From Hymenobacter negativus (lineage in GTDB: Bacteria > Bacteroidota > Bacteroidia > Cytophagales > Hymenobacteraceae): 64,000 nt of DNA. The stretch covers positions 186,001 to 250,000 of the forward strand of contig NZ_JAGETZ010000005.1 in assembly GCF_017571495.1 (NCBI RefSeq), written 5' to 3'. The notes beneath the pieces were generated by a model, which worked only from the letters and a program-made list of their open reading frames with translations, had not been told where the DNA came from and searched no databases. The translations under genes were made by a program, and so were the position numbers. Shown here one piece after another: positions 1 to 8,728 of the stretch (position 1 is its first letter; every line of letters starts with the position of its first letter).

Positions 1-23
1 AAGCCGCTTCACCGCGGCTTTTT
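1..23 (+). terminator. Rho-independent terminator of an upstream gene
   Basis: AAGCCGC and GCGGCTT form a 7-bp stem around a 6-base loop (TTCACC), and the right arm runs into a short T tract. It ends just before pyrE and probably terminates a gene lying before the window. Confidence 0.6.
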
Positions 24-46
24 GCATGTTAGTTTTTCTGCAAGAA

Positions 47-673
47 ATGACCAATCAATTAGATATCTCTAAAGTCGCCGCCTTTGATGCTGCCACGCTG
101 GAGCACCTGCTGCGCCAGGAAGAAGCGCTGCTGAGCGGGCACTTTCGCCTGTCGTCGGGCCTGCATTCGGATACCTACGTGCAGTGCGCCCGCTTCCTAC
201 GCCGGCCTGACTTGGCCGCGCCCGCGGCAGCGGCACTGGCTGTGCAGATTGAAGCGGCGGGTCTGAAGCCAGATGTGGTAGTGGGCCCGGCTATGGGCGG
301 CGTGGTGATTGGCTACGAGCTGGCCCGCCAGCTGCGTGTGCCCGGCATCTTCACGGAGCGCGACGCTGACGGCCAAATGACCCTGCGGCGCGGCTTCACC
401 ATCGAGCCCGGCGAGAAAGTTATCATCGCCGAAGACGTGGTGACGACGGGCAAAAGCACATTGGAAGTGGCTAAAGTGCTGCGCGCTATGGGCGCGGAGG
501 TATTGGCCGTGGCCTCCCTCATCGACCGGACCGGCGGAAAAGGTGGATTAGATTTTCCACATTTTGCGCTCCTTCCGGTGGTAGCAGCGACCTTTGCACC
601 CGAAAGCTGCCCCCTGTGCGCCGCCGGCGTGCCGGTGGTGAAGCCCGGCAGCCGGCCTGAAAAAGCGTTTTAG
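47..673 (+). CDS. pyrE: Orotate phosphoribosyltransferase
   Basis: Converts orotate and PRPP to orotidine 5'-monophosphate, the fifth step of pyrimidine synthesis. The 208-residue protein has a type I phosphoribosyltransferase fold. Near the middle it shows the PRPP-binding motif VIIAEDVVTTGKST, and upstream the loop VVGPAMGGVVIGYELA. An in-frame ATG lies 21 bases upstream, but MTNQLDIS gives the usual family length, so the later start was chosen. It is followed after 45 bases by purL, making a pyrimidine gene the first member of a purine gene run. Family assignment is firm; the exact start is inferred. Confidence 0.95.
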   Translation: MTNQLDISKVAAFDAATLEHLLRQEEALLSGHFRLSSGLHSDTYVQCARFLRRPDLAAPAAAALAVQIEAAGLKPDVVVGPAMGGVVIGYELARQLRVPGIFTERDADGQMTLRRGFTIEPGEKVIIAEDVVTTGKSTLEVAKVLRAMGAEVLAVASLIDRTGGKGGLDFPHFALLPVVAATFAPESCPLCAAGVPVVKPGSRPEKAF

Positions 674-700
674 GACCACGAGGAGAGATTTACGGAGGAT

Positions 701-709
701 AAAGGAGGA
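701..709 (+). promoter_or_regulatory. Strong Shine-Dalgarno deciding the purL TTG start
   Basis: AAAGGAGGA sits 9 bases before a TTG codon at 719. No ATG lies at this point in frame. Such a strong ribosome binding site is uncommon in this window and supports the TTG start of purL. Confidence 0.7.
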
Positions 710-718
710 ACCTAGATT

Positions 719-3700
719 TTGGCAGAATTGGAAAACACCACCCATACCATCCAGCTCACGCTGAAACCCGGCCAGCACGACGGCGACGGCCAGCGCGTAG
801 CCGAAGCTGCCGCCCGCCACCTGGGCCTGGCCACCGGCCGCGTGCGCAGCGCCGCCCTCTACACGGTGCGCTACCCGCTGAACGAAAACCAGCTGAGCGA
901 CTTCGCCACCCGCTGCCTCGCCGACCCGGTGCTGCACGACGTGCGCCTGAACGAGCTGACCGGCGCCGAAGGCTACACTACTTACATCCTGGTGGCCCGC
1001 CGTCCCGGCGTGACCGACGACGAAGGCACCTCCGCCCAGAACGCCCTCGCCGACATCCTGAACGAGCCGCTGGATGTGCACACCCAGCACATTTTCAGCA
1101 AAAAGCTCTACCTGCTCGAAAACGACCTACCCGAAACGGACCTGCGACGCATCGCGGAGGAGCTGCTCGGCAACAAACTCATCAACTGGCTGGAAGTGGG
1201 CCGCGTGGCTGATGGCATCCGCGACTACACGCCGCGCCCCGGCGGCGGCGCCGAGGCCATCACCGAAGTTGTTTCGCTGACTGGCCTGAGTGACGCCGCG
1301 CTGCTGCAATTGTCGAAAGACAACATCTACGCGCTGAACCTGGAGGAAATGCGCGCCGTGCGTGACTACTTCGCCGCCACTGAGACGCAAGAGGAGCGGA
1401 AGGCCGCAGGCCTGCCGACCGACCCAACGGATTGTGAGCTGGAAATCATCGCCCAGACGTGGTCGGAGCACTGCAAACACAAGGAATTCGCGGCCGTTAT
1501 CAACTATAAAAATACCGAAACGGGCGAGGAAAAGCAGATTGACTCGCTCTTCAAAACCTATATCAAAAACGCCACATCGGAAGTGGACCGTCAGCTGCGC
1601 GCCAACGGCAACGACTGGTTGATTAAGGTGTTTTCGGACAACGCCGGCGCGGTGCGCATCAACTCCGATTCGCTGTTCGTGTGGAAGGTGGAAACGCACA
1701 ACTCGCCCTCGGCCATCGACCCCTACGGCGGGGCTATTACGGGTATTCTAGGCAACAACCGCGACCCCTTGGCCACTGGCATTGGGGGGGCGCGGCTGCT
1801 GTTCAATACCAACGTGCTGTGCTTCGGCAACCCCGAATTCGATGGGCAGCTACTGACCGGGCAGCTGCACCCGCGCCGCATTCTGGAAGGCGTGCGCAAG
1901 GGCATTGAGGACGGCGGCAATAAGTCGGGCGTGCCCACGGTGAACGGCGCGATTGTGTTCGACGACCGGTACGCCGGCAAGCCGCTGGTGTACTGCGGCA
2001 CCGGCGCGGTGATGCCCATGCAATTCGCGGGGCTGGACTCTTGGGAAAAGAAGATTGATGCCGGCGACCGCATCATCATGGCCGGCGGCCGGGTGGGCAA
2101 GGACGGCATCCACGGCGCCACGTTTTCGAGCATTGAGCTGGACGAAACCGCGCCCGCCACGGCCGTGCAAATCGGCTCGCCCATCACCCAAAAACTGGCG
2201 ATGGATTTCCTGCTGCTGGCGGCCCGTCGCGGCCTGCTAAAATGCAGCACCGACAACGGCGCAGGTGGCCTCTCATCCTCTGTGGGCGAGCTGGCCGGCA
2301 TTAGCGGCGGCGCAGTGGTGGAGCTGGAGCGCGTGCCGCTGAAGTACCCCGGCCTGCGGCCCTGGGAGATTTTCGTGAGTGAGTCACAGGAGCGGTTTAC
2401 GCTGGTGGTAGAGCCCGGCAAAATGGCCGAAATCACGGCGCTTGGCCAAGAAATGGAAGTGGAGCTGACCGACATCGGCTACTTCACCGCTGATGGTTTC
2501 CTGGACGTGCGTTTCGATGGCGCGCCGGTTGCCCATCTGAACATGGAATTCCTACACGAGGGCGTGCCGCGCAAAATCCTGGAAGCGGAGTGGGCCAAAC
2601 CCGTCGCCGCCGAGCCGGAAATTCCGACGGCCACAGACTACACCGAGACGCTGACACAGCTGCTGGGCTCGCTCAATATCTGCTCGCGCGAATCGGTCAT
2701 TCGGCAGTACGACCACGAGGTGAAGGGCCGCACGATTGTGAAGCCACTGATGGGCGCGACGGGCCAGGCGCCGCAGGATGCAGCCGTGGTACGCTTCAAT
2801 TTCGAGAGCTGGGAGGGTGTGGCCGTGAGCAACGGCATCCTGCCGCGCTACGGCGATTTGGACGCTTATGATATGTCGGCCGGCTCGTTTGACGAGGCTG
2901 TGCGCCAGATTATCGCGGTGGGAGGGAAGCTGCCAAACCTGACGCCCGGCGACGGCATTTTCTGGTCGGTGAACGATAACTTCTGCGTGCCCGATTCTGT
3001 GTACGACCCCGCCAGCAACCCCGACGGCAAGCAGAAGCTGGCCAAGCTGGTGCGCATGTGCGAGGCTCTGCGAGACGCCACGGCGGCCTACTGCATCCCG
3101 CTCACCAGCGGCAAGGACTCGATGAAAAACGACTTCAAGGCCGACGGCGTGAAGATTTCGGTGCCTCCCACCGTGCTCTACTCGGTGACGGCCAAGATTG
3201 AAGACGTGCGCCGCGCCATCACCTCCGACTTCAAGCAGGCCGACGACGTGGTATACCTTCTCGGAGAAACCCACGACGAGTTGGGCGGCTCAGAGTTCTA
3301 CGCCCTGCACGGCCAGCTTGGAGCCAATGTGCCGAAGGTAGATTTCGCTAAAGCGAAGGCGCTCTACACCCTCATCGGCCAGGCCAACGACCAAGGCCTC
3401 ATCCAGTCCTGCCACGACCTGAGCGACGGCGGCCTCGCCGTGGCGCTGGCCGAAACCACGTTCGGCTACGGCTATGGCGCGGTGGTGGAGCTGCCCGAAA
3501 CGAGCCTGCCGCTGGCCACGCAGCTGTTCTCGGAGTCGCACTCCCGCTTCCTTACCACGGTGGCGCCAGAAGACGTGGTGGCATTCGAGCAGATGCTCGG
3601 CGACCGCGCCACGCGCCTCGGCCGCGTGACGGCGGACGGTGAGCTGACTGTGCGCCACGCAGGTAAAACGGTTATTTCAGCAAATACCGCCGCGTTGCGC

Positions 3701-3781
3701 GCTGTCTGGACTAACGGGCCTGTCAATCATTTACTTGGCGTTGTGTCAAACGACAACCTCAGCCATTCAAATTCACTCTAA
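719..3781 (+). CDS. purL: Phosphoribosylformylglycinamidine synthase, large subunit lacking the glutaminase domain
   Basis: Catalyses ATP-dependent amidation of FGAR to FGAM. The 1020-residue chain follows the long (E. coli-type) layout: a PurS-like N-terminal region (about 1-150), a linker, then duplicated AIR-synthase-like ATP-binding halves. Visible motifs include WSEHCKHKEF near residue 250 and KVETHNSPSAIDPYGG near 325. Single-chain long PurL enzymes are about 1290 residues because they end in a glutaminase domain. Here that domain is absent and supplied by the next gene. The start is TTG with a strong ribosome binding site. The reading frame is intact. Confidence 0.95.
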   Translation: MAELENTTHTIQLTLKPGQHDGDGQRVAEAAARHLGLATGRVRSAALYTVRYPLNENQLSDFATRCLADPVLHDVRLNELTGAEGYTTYILVARRPGVTDDEGTSAQNALADILNEPLDVHTQHIFSKKLYLLENDLPETDLRRIAEELLGNKLINWLEVGRVADGIRDYTPRPGGGAEAITEVVSLTGLSDAALLQLSKDNIYALNLEEMRAVRDYFAATETQEERKAAGLPTDPTDCELEIIAQTWSEHCKHKEFAAVINYKNTETGEEKQIDSLFKTYIKNATSEVDRQLRANGNDWLIKVFSDNAGAVRINSDSLFVWKVETHNSPSAIDPYGGAITGILGNNRDPLATGIGGARLLFNTNVLCFGNPEFDGQLLTGQLHPRRILEGVRKGIEDGGNKSGVPTVNGAIVFDDRYAGKPLVYCGTGAVMPMQFAGLDSWEKKIDAGDRIIMAGGRVGKDGIHGATFSSIELDETAPATAVQIGSPITQKLAMDFLLLAARRGLLKCSTDNGAGGLSSSVGELAGISGGAVVELERVPLKYPGLRPWEIFVSESQERFTLVVEPGKMAEITALGQEMEVELTDIGYFTADGFLDVRFDGAPVAHLNMEFLHEGVPRKILEAEWAKPVAAEPEIPTATDYTETLTQLLGSLNICSRESVIRQYDHEVKGRTIVKPLMGATGQAPQDAAVVRFNFESWEGVAVSNGILPRYGDLDAYDMSAGSFDEAVRQIIAVGGKLPNLTPGDGIFWSVNDNFCVPDSVYDPASNPDGKQKLAKLVRMCEALRDATAAYCIPLTSGKDSMKNDFKADGVKISVPPTVLYSVTAKIEDVRRAITSDFKQADDVVYLLGETHDELGGSEFYALHGQLGANVPKVDFAKAKALYTLIGQANDQGLIQSCHDLSDGGLAVALAETTFGYGYGAVVELPETSLPLATQLFSESHSRFLTTVAPEDVVAFEQMLGDRATRLGRVTADGELTVRHAGKTVISANTAALRAVWTNGPVNHLLGVVSNDNLSHSNSL

Positions 3782-3801
3782 AAGCACAAGACCCTTTTCC
3801 A

Positions 3802-4758
3802 TTGGCCCAAAAGACTTTTGAAATGGTACAAGACTCGGCTCAAGGAGCACATAAAGTTCAATCGGAGGCACAAACCGATGCGGCTAATGTAGACGGTACG
3901 GTGCGGGCGCTGATTCTGACTGGCTTCGGTATTAACTGCGAAGAAGAATTCGCCGCCGCTTACCGTTTGGCTGGCGCGGAAGCCACCATCGTGCACCTCA
4001 ACCAGGTGCTATACGGGCAGGTGAGCATCCACGATTTCGACGTGCTGAACTTCCCCGGTGGCTTCTCCTTCGGCGACGACCTGGGCTCGGGCGTGGTGCT
4101 GGCTAACAAGCTGCGCTACCGCCAAACCAGTGCCGATGGCCGCACGCTGCTCGACGACATCAAGCAGTTCATCGCCAATGGCAAGTTTGTGCTCGGCATC
4201 TGCAACGGCTTCCAAGTGCTCGTGAAGCTGGGCCTGCTGCCCAATATGGGCGGCGACGTGACCCCCGAAGTGACCCTGACCCACAACGCCAGCGGCCGCT
4301 ACGAAGACCGGTGGGTGACGCTCCGCGTGAACCCCGCCTCGCGCACACCTTTCCTCAAAGGAATCGACAAGCTGGAGGTGCCCGTGCGCCACGGCGAAGG
4401 CCGCCTCGTAGTGCCTGACGATGCCACCCGCGCCGCCATTGAAGCAGCCGGCTTGAACTGCCTAAGTTACATCGACGCCAACGGCGACGGCACCAGCGAA
4501 TATCCCCTCAACCCCAACGGCGCCGACCTGAACTGCGCCGGCCTCACCGACCCCACCGGGCAGGTGTTCGGCCTCATGCCTCACCCTGAGGCGTTTTTGG
4601 CGGCCTACAACCACCCCGACTGGGCCCGCCGCCGCCGCCAAAACCCCCAGGCCACCGAGGAAGGGGAGGGCCTGCAAATCTTCAAAAACATCGTGGCGCA
4701 CATCGCCCAAAAACATACCACCGCGGCCCCGGCCGTGCAACTCGCCAACCAACACTAG
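3802..4758 (+). CDS. purQ: FGAM synthase glutaminase subunit PurQ
   Basis: Class I glutamine amidotransferase that supplies ammonia to PurL. The core begins at VRALILTGFGINCEEEF (residue 34), carries the nucleophile cysteine in GICNGFQVL, and ends with the catalytic His/Glu in MPHPEAF. At 318 residues it is longer than typical PurQ (about 225-270). The first 33 residues have no counterpart in the glutaminase fold, so the TTG at 3802 is uncertain and a start at GTG 3901 is possible. The gene begins 20 bases after purL stops. Together the two chains correspond to one long-form PurL cut at the glutaminase boundary. Confidence 0.9.
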   Translation: MAQKTFEMVQDSAQGAHKVQSEAQTDAANVDGTVRALILTGFGINCEEEFAAAYRLAGAEATIVHLNQVLYGQVSIHDFDVLNFPGGFSFGDDLGSGVVLANKLRYRQTSADGRTLLDDIKQFIANGKFVLGICNGFQVLVKLGLLPNMGGDVTPEVTLTHNASGRYEDRWVTLRVNPASRTPFLKGIDKLEVPVRHGEGRLVVPDDATRAAIEAAGLNCLSYIDANGDGTSEYPLNPNGADLNCAGLTDPTGQVFGLMPHPEAFLAAYNHPDWARRRRQNPQATEEGEGLQIFKNIVAHIAQKHTTAAPAVQLANQH

Positions 4759-4779
4759 CCTCTCACAGAAACGTAGCTA

Positions 4780-6198
4780 ATGAACACCCTCACCCACTTC
4801 GCTTCTCCCCAACTCCCCCTGCTGCACCGCGGCAAAGTGCGCGACAGCCTCCGCGCGCCCAGCGGCGACCGCCTCATCATCGTGACCGACCGCCTCTCAG
4901 CGTTCGACAGCGTGCTGGAAACGGCCATCCCGCACAAAGGCGCGGTGCTGAACGGCCTGGCAAATTTCTGGTTTGAAAAGACGGCCCACATCATCCCCAA
5001 CCACGTCATCAAGCTCATCGACGCCAACGCCATGCTGGTGAAAGAAGCCGAGCCTATTAAGGTGGAAATGATTGTGCGTCAGTACCTGACGGGTTCGATG
5101 TGGCGCGGCTACCAGGCCGGCCAGCGCACGTTCTCGGGCGTGACCGTGCCCGATGGACTGACCAAAAACCAGGCCTTCCCGCAGGCCATCGTGACGCCGA
5201 CGACCAAGGAGGAATCCGACCGCGAAATCACGCCTGAAAACCTGGTGAGCGAAGGCTGGGTGACCAAGGAGCTGTACGACCAGATGGCCGTGAAGTCGCA
5301 GATGCTGTTTGCCGTGGGCTCGCGCCTGCTGGCCGAAAAGGGTATCATTCTGGTGGACACCAAGTATGAGTTCGGCCTGCTGAACGGCCAGCTGATTCTC
5401 ATCGACGAGATGCACACGCCGGATTCGTCGCGTTTCTGGAGCGCCGAAGACTACGCCAAGAACCCCGAAACGGCCGAGCAGATGGATAAGGAGTACGTCC
5501 GCCAGTGGCTCATCGCCAACAAGAAAGACGGCAAATACCTCCGCGCCCTCACCCCGGAAGTGACCGCCGAAGCCAGCCGCCGCTACCTCGACATCTACGA
5601 GCGCATCGTGGGCGAGCCCCTGCCCACCGCCGATACCCACGGCGCCGACGCCCCCCACACCGGCCGCCAGGACGCCCGCGCCCGCATGCTGGCCAACCTC
5701 GTGCAGGCCGGCCTGATTAAGGACGCCTGGGTGAACATCGTGATGGGCTCGCCCGCTGACAAAGAGCACTGCGAGAAAATCCGCCAGCAGTTTGAGGGCT
5801 ACGACGTCTTCACCCAGCTGCGCGTGACTTCGGCCCATAAAAACGGCGAAGCCATTGCCGGCATGGCCGAAATCTGGAACAACAGCATCGAGCCTGGCGT
5901 CATTATCGCCGTGGCCGGCCTGAGCAACGGCCTGGGCGGCGCGCTGGCGGCCAACGTGAACGTGCCCGTGATTTCGTGCCCGCCCTACAAGGACTACGCC
6001 GAGCTGGCCATGAACCTGAACTCGTCGGTCATCATGCCCAGCGGCACGCCCAACCTCACGGTGGTGCGCCCCGACAACGCCGCCCAGGCCGCCCTGCGCG
6101 CCCTGAATATCCCTCGCCTGCGCGAGCGCCTGAGCAAAGACATCCTCGCCACCAAAGCCAAGCTGAAAGCGGCCGACGAGGAACTTCGGGTACTGTAA
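4780..6198 (+). CDS. purCE: Bifunctional SAICAR synthetase-AIR carboxylase fusion (PurC-PurE)
   Basis: Two purine enzymes in one 472-residue chain. Residues 1 to about 305 are SAICAR synthetase, starting HRGKVRDSL with SDR-type nucleotide-binding strands and the ERIVGEPLP end. Residues from about 317 are a PurE domain: VNIVMGSPADKEHCEKI, RVTSAHKNGE with His353, AVAGLSNGLGGALA and VISCPP. This set, notably SNGLG and SCPP, resembles animal-type class II PurE, which carboxylates AIR with CO2 directly and needs no PurK. No purK occurs in the cluster. Domain order matches vertebrate PAICS. The class II call rests on motif recall and needs an alignment. Confidence 0.88.
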   Translation: MNTLTHFASPQLPLLHRGKVRDSLRAPSGDRLIIVTDRLSAFDSVLETAIPHKGAVLNGLANFWFEKTAHIIPNHVIKLIDANAMLVKEAEPIKVEMIVRQYLTGSMWRGYQAGQRTFSGVTVPDGLTKNQAFPQAIVTPTTKEESDREITPENLVSEGWVTKELYDQMAVKSQMLFAVGSRLLAEKGIILVDTKYEFGLLNGQLILIDEMHTPDSSRFWSAEDYAKNPETAEQMDKEYVRQWLIANKKDGKYLRALTPEVTAEASRRYLDIYERIVGEPLPTADTHGADAPHTGRQDARARMLANLVQAGLIKDAWVNIVMGSPADKEHCEKIRQQFEGYDVFTQLRVTSAHKNGEAIAGMAEIWNNSIEPGVIIAVAGLSNGLGGALAANVNVPVISCPPYKDYAELAMNLNSSVIMPSGTPNLTVVRPDNAAQAALRALNIPRLRERLSKDILATKAKLKAADEELRVL

Positions 6199-6209
6199 TT
6201 AAAACACTG

Positions 6210-6593
6210 ATGGAAGCCACTGCGCCGAAGCAACTTGTTGAAGCCTACATCGAAGCGTACAACCGCTTCGATGTAGCTGGCATGCTGGCGCCTTTGCACG
6301 AGGACGTGGTGTTTCGCAACGTTTCCAATGGCGAAGTAAACCTGACTACGACCGGCAAAGCAGCTTTCCGTCAGCAGGCGGAGCAAGCCACGCAGTATTT
6401 CTCCCAGCGTGAGCAGCGTGTCACTGAATGGCAGGTAAGCGCCCAACGGGTCGAAGTTGCCATTGACTACACGGCAGTAGCCGCTATAGCATTTCCCAAC
6501 GGCCTGAAGCCGGGCGACACCTTGCACCTGCAGGGCAAGTCCGTTTTTGAAACGGAAAACGGCCAGATTATTTCCATCGAAGACATTATTTAG
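6210..6593 (+). CDS. SnoaL-like small protein inside the purine cluster
   Basis: A 127-residue protein beginning EATAPKQLVEAYIEAYNRFD, a typical opening helix of the SnoaL/NTF2-like fold, and ending in the strands SVFETENGQIISIEDII. Members of this fold include isomerases, cyclases and proteins with no known activity, so no reaction can be assigned. ATG at 6210 was chosen because the longer frame overlaps purCE. It starts 11 bases after purCE and ends 30 bases before purD, so it is probably co-transcribed with the purine genes. The link to purine synthesis is positional only. Confidence 0.75.
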   Translation: MEATAPKQLVEAYIEAYNRFDVAGMLAPLHEDVVFRNVSNGEVNLTTTGKAAFRQQAEQATQYFSQREQRVTEWQVSAQRVEVAIDYTAVAAIAFPNGLKPGDTLHLQGKSVFETENGQIISIEDII

Positions 6594-6623
6594 CCCGCGG
6601 CGCCAGCCTAAGCCCATCCTCCC

Positions 6624-7913
6624 TTGACTGACTCCAAAACCCTTCTTCTCCTCGGTTCCGGCGCGCGCGAGCACGCCCTAGCCGAAAAGCTGACCCGCGA
6701 CGGGGCCACGGTGCACGTGCTGCCCGGCAACGCCGGCATCCCCAACAGCCACCCCGAGGTCAATCCGCTGGATTTTGAGGCGGTGCGCGCCTTTGCGCAA
6801 GCCCACGATTCCAAGCTGATTGTGGTGGGGCCGGAGGCGCCGCTGGCGGCCGGCATCACCGACTTTTTTGCCGGTACCAATATCCAGGTTTTCGGCCCGA
6901 CTCGTTCGGCGGCGCGGCTGGAAAGCTCGAAGGTGTGGAGCAAGGAATTCATGCGTCGCCACGGCGTGGCTACGGCACAGGCCTGGCCATTTCGGAGCGA
7001 CAACATTGCCGCCGCCCGTGCCAAGGCGGCTGAGCTGGGCGGGCATGTGGTGGTGAAGTACGACGGCCTAGCCGCCGGCAAAGGTGTGTACGTGTGCTCT
7101 TCACCGGAAGAAGCCGAGGCGGCTTTCGATGACTTGCAAACGAGCTATTCGGGCTGGTTTTCCTTCCTGCTGGAAGAGAAGCTGACCGGTCCTGAAATCA
7201 GTATTATCGGCCTAACTGATGGCCACGTTATCCGTCTGCTGGCCACTTCGCAGGACCACAAGCAGTTGCTGGCCGGCGACCAGGGCCCCAACACCGGCGG
7301 TATGGGCGCCTACTGCCCCGTGCCCTTCGCCGATGCCAACGTGCTGGCCGCCATCCGCCGCGACATCGTGGACCCCACCCTGCGCGGCCTGCAAAACGAG
7401 CAGTTCGAGTTCCGGGGCTTCCTCTACTTTGGCATCATGCTCACGCCCACCGGCCCCAAGCTGCTGGAATACAACGTGCGCCTCGGCGACCCGGAAGCCG
7501 AAGTGCTGCTGCCCGCCTTGGATAGCAGCCTGCTCACGCTCATTAAGGCGACGCTCGATGGGACGCTGGCCCAGCAGGGCGTGAAGCAGCGGCCCGGCGC
7601 GTTTGTAGGCGTGGTGCTGGCCTCGGGCGGGTACCCGGCTCCGAAATTCCCCACCGGTTTCCCCATCACCGGCCTCGACAACCTGCCCACCGGCGTGCGC
7701 GCCTTCCACGGCGCCACCAAGCGCAACGAGGCCGGTGAGCTGGTGACCAACGGCGGCCGCGTCCTCGTGCTTTCGGCCCACGGCAACGACCTGGAGGAAG
7801 CCACGGCCCGCGCCTACGAGGCTTGCGCCCGCGTCACGTTCGAGGGAGCCTACTTCCGCACCGACATTGCGCAGCGCCCTGCGCCAGTTGTAACCACTGC
7901 TGTTGTAAATTGA
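6624..7913 (+). CDS. purD: Phosphoribosylamine-glycine ligase (GAR synthetase)
   Basis: Joins glycine to phosphoribosylamine with ATP, step two of purine synthesis. The 429-residue ATP-grasp enzyme opens with LLLGSGAREHALAEKL, has the nucleotide loop VVKYDGLAAGKGVYV near residue 145, and the metal-binding LLEYNVRLGDPEAEVL near 290. The start is TTG (TTGACTGACTCC), giving TDSKTLLLLGSG, which matches the family beginning. Length is normal for monofunctional PurD. It follows the SnoaL-like gene by 30 bases and is followed closely by purN. Confidence 0.95.
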   Translation: MTDSKTLLLLGSGAREHALAEKLTRDGATVHVLPGNAGIPNSHPEVNPLDFEAVRAFAQAHDSKLIVVGPEAPLAAGITDFFAGTNIQVFGPTRSAARLESSKVWSKEFMRRHGVATAQAWPFRSDNIAAARAKAAELGGHVVVKYDGLAAGKGVYVCSSPEEAEAAFDDLQTSYSGWFSFLLEEKLTGPEISIIGLTDGHVIRLLATSQDHKQLLAGDQGPNTGGMGAYCPVPFADANVLAAIRRDIVDPTLRGLQNEQFEFRGFLYFGIMLTPTGPKLLEYNVRLGDPEAEVLLPALDSSLLTLIKATLDGTLAQQGVKQRPGAFVGVVLASGGYPAPKFPTGFPITGLDNLPTGVRAFHGATKRNEAGELVTNGGRVLVLSAHGNDLEEATARAYEACARVTFEGAYFRTDIAQRPAPVVTTAVVN

Positions 7914-7936
7914 GACCGGAAGCCCAATTGAAACTG

Positions 7937-8644
7937 ATGAAGCTCCTCGCCTCTTTTGAGCAATTCAAGCAATCGGCCCTCTCGTTTGGGAATGCGACCG
8001 AGCACTCTTCAGGGCAGGGAGGGCGGCGAGCCCGCTTGGCCATACTGCTGTCGGGCCGGGGCTCCAACATGCTGGCGCTGGTGGAAGCTACCAAAACCGG
8101 TGTGCTGAAAGACCTCGCCGAAGTGGTAGTCGTGTTCAGCAACAAACCTGATGCACCCGGCTTGGCCTTTGCGGCGGAGCAGGGCTGTCCCGTGGCTTCA
8201 CTCCCCAGCCAGGGCCGCAAGCGCGAAGCTTTTGATGCCGAAGCGGCGGTGTTGCTCCAGCAGTACCAGCCCGATTTGGTGGTGCTGGCGGGCTACATGC
8301 GCATTTTGTCGCCGGCTTTCATTCAGCCTTTCGCGGGCCGCATCCTTAATATCCATCCCGCTGACACCCATCAGCACCAGGGCCTACATGCCTACGAGTG
8401 GGCGTTCGAAAACAAGTTGCCGGAAACCAAAATCACCGTGCATCTGGTTGACGAAGGCCTCGACACCGGCCCCATCCTGGCCCAGCAAACCGTGGATTTG
8501 CGCGGCGCTGATACGCTGGAAGAAGTAGAGCGCCGCGGCCTAGCCGTGGAGCATGAAATCTATGCCAGGACACTGGCCGAATTAATTACAAGCACCCAGA
8601 ACGTCATGTCGAGCGCAGCCGAGACATCTCGCTTGAAGGAGTAA
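7937..8644 (+). CDS. purN: Phosphoribosylglycinamide formyltransferase
   Basis: Transfers formyl from 10-formyltetrahydrofolate to GAR. The core runs from ARLAILLSGRGSNMLAL to about residue 220, with catalytic Asn/His in ILNIHPAD and the Asp in DEGLDTGPI. The 235-residue protein has an unusual 33-residue leader before the core, so the start (ATG 7937, or TTG 7928) is uncertain. The last 13 or so residues (NVMSSAAETSRLKE) are encoded by the left arm of a dispersed palindromic repeat, which also supplies the stop codon. This tail is therefore not ancestral PurN sequence. Confidence 0.9.
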   Translation: MKLLASFEQFKQSALSFGNATEHSSGQGGRRARLAILLSGRGSNMLALVEATKTGVLKDLAEVVVVFSNKPDAPGLAFAAEQGCPVASLPSQGRKREAFDAEAAVLLQQYQPDLVVLAGYMRILSPAFIQPFAGRILNIHPADTHQHQGLHAYEWAFENKLPETKITVHLVDEGLDTGPILAQQTVDLRGADTLEEVERRGLAVEHEIYARTLAELITSTQNVMSSAAETSRLKE

Positions 8645-8693
8645 CCCAATCGTTTAGCGACGCACGCGAGATGTCTCGGTTGCGCTCGACATG
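8605..8693. repeat. Dispersed palindromic repeat, CATGTCGAGC variant
   Basis: 28-base arms at 8605-8632 and 8666-8693 pair with one mismatch around a 33-base loop. The left arm lies inside the purN reading frame and the purN stop (8642-8644) lies in the loop. The arms resemble the AACGTCATGCTGAGC family seen at 10252, 12288 and 35561. Confidence 0.85.
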
Positions 8694-8728
8694 ACCGTTT
8701 TTATAAGACACCAAAATCACCCCATCCC

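Noticed and set aside
719..4758. purL/purQ split as a frameshifted single gene
   Set aside because: The first frame ends in a normal stop and the second has a separate start 20 bases later with a distinct lead. Both read cleanly, so a true two-gene arrangement is more likely.
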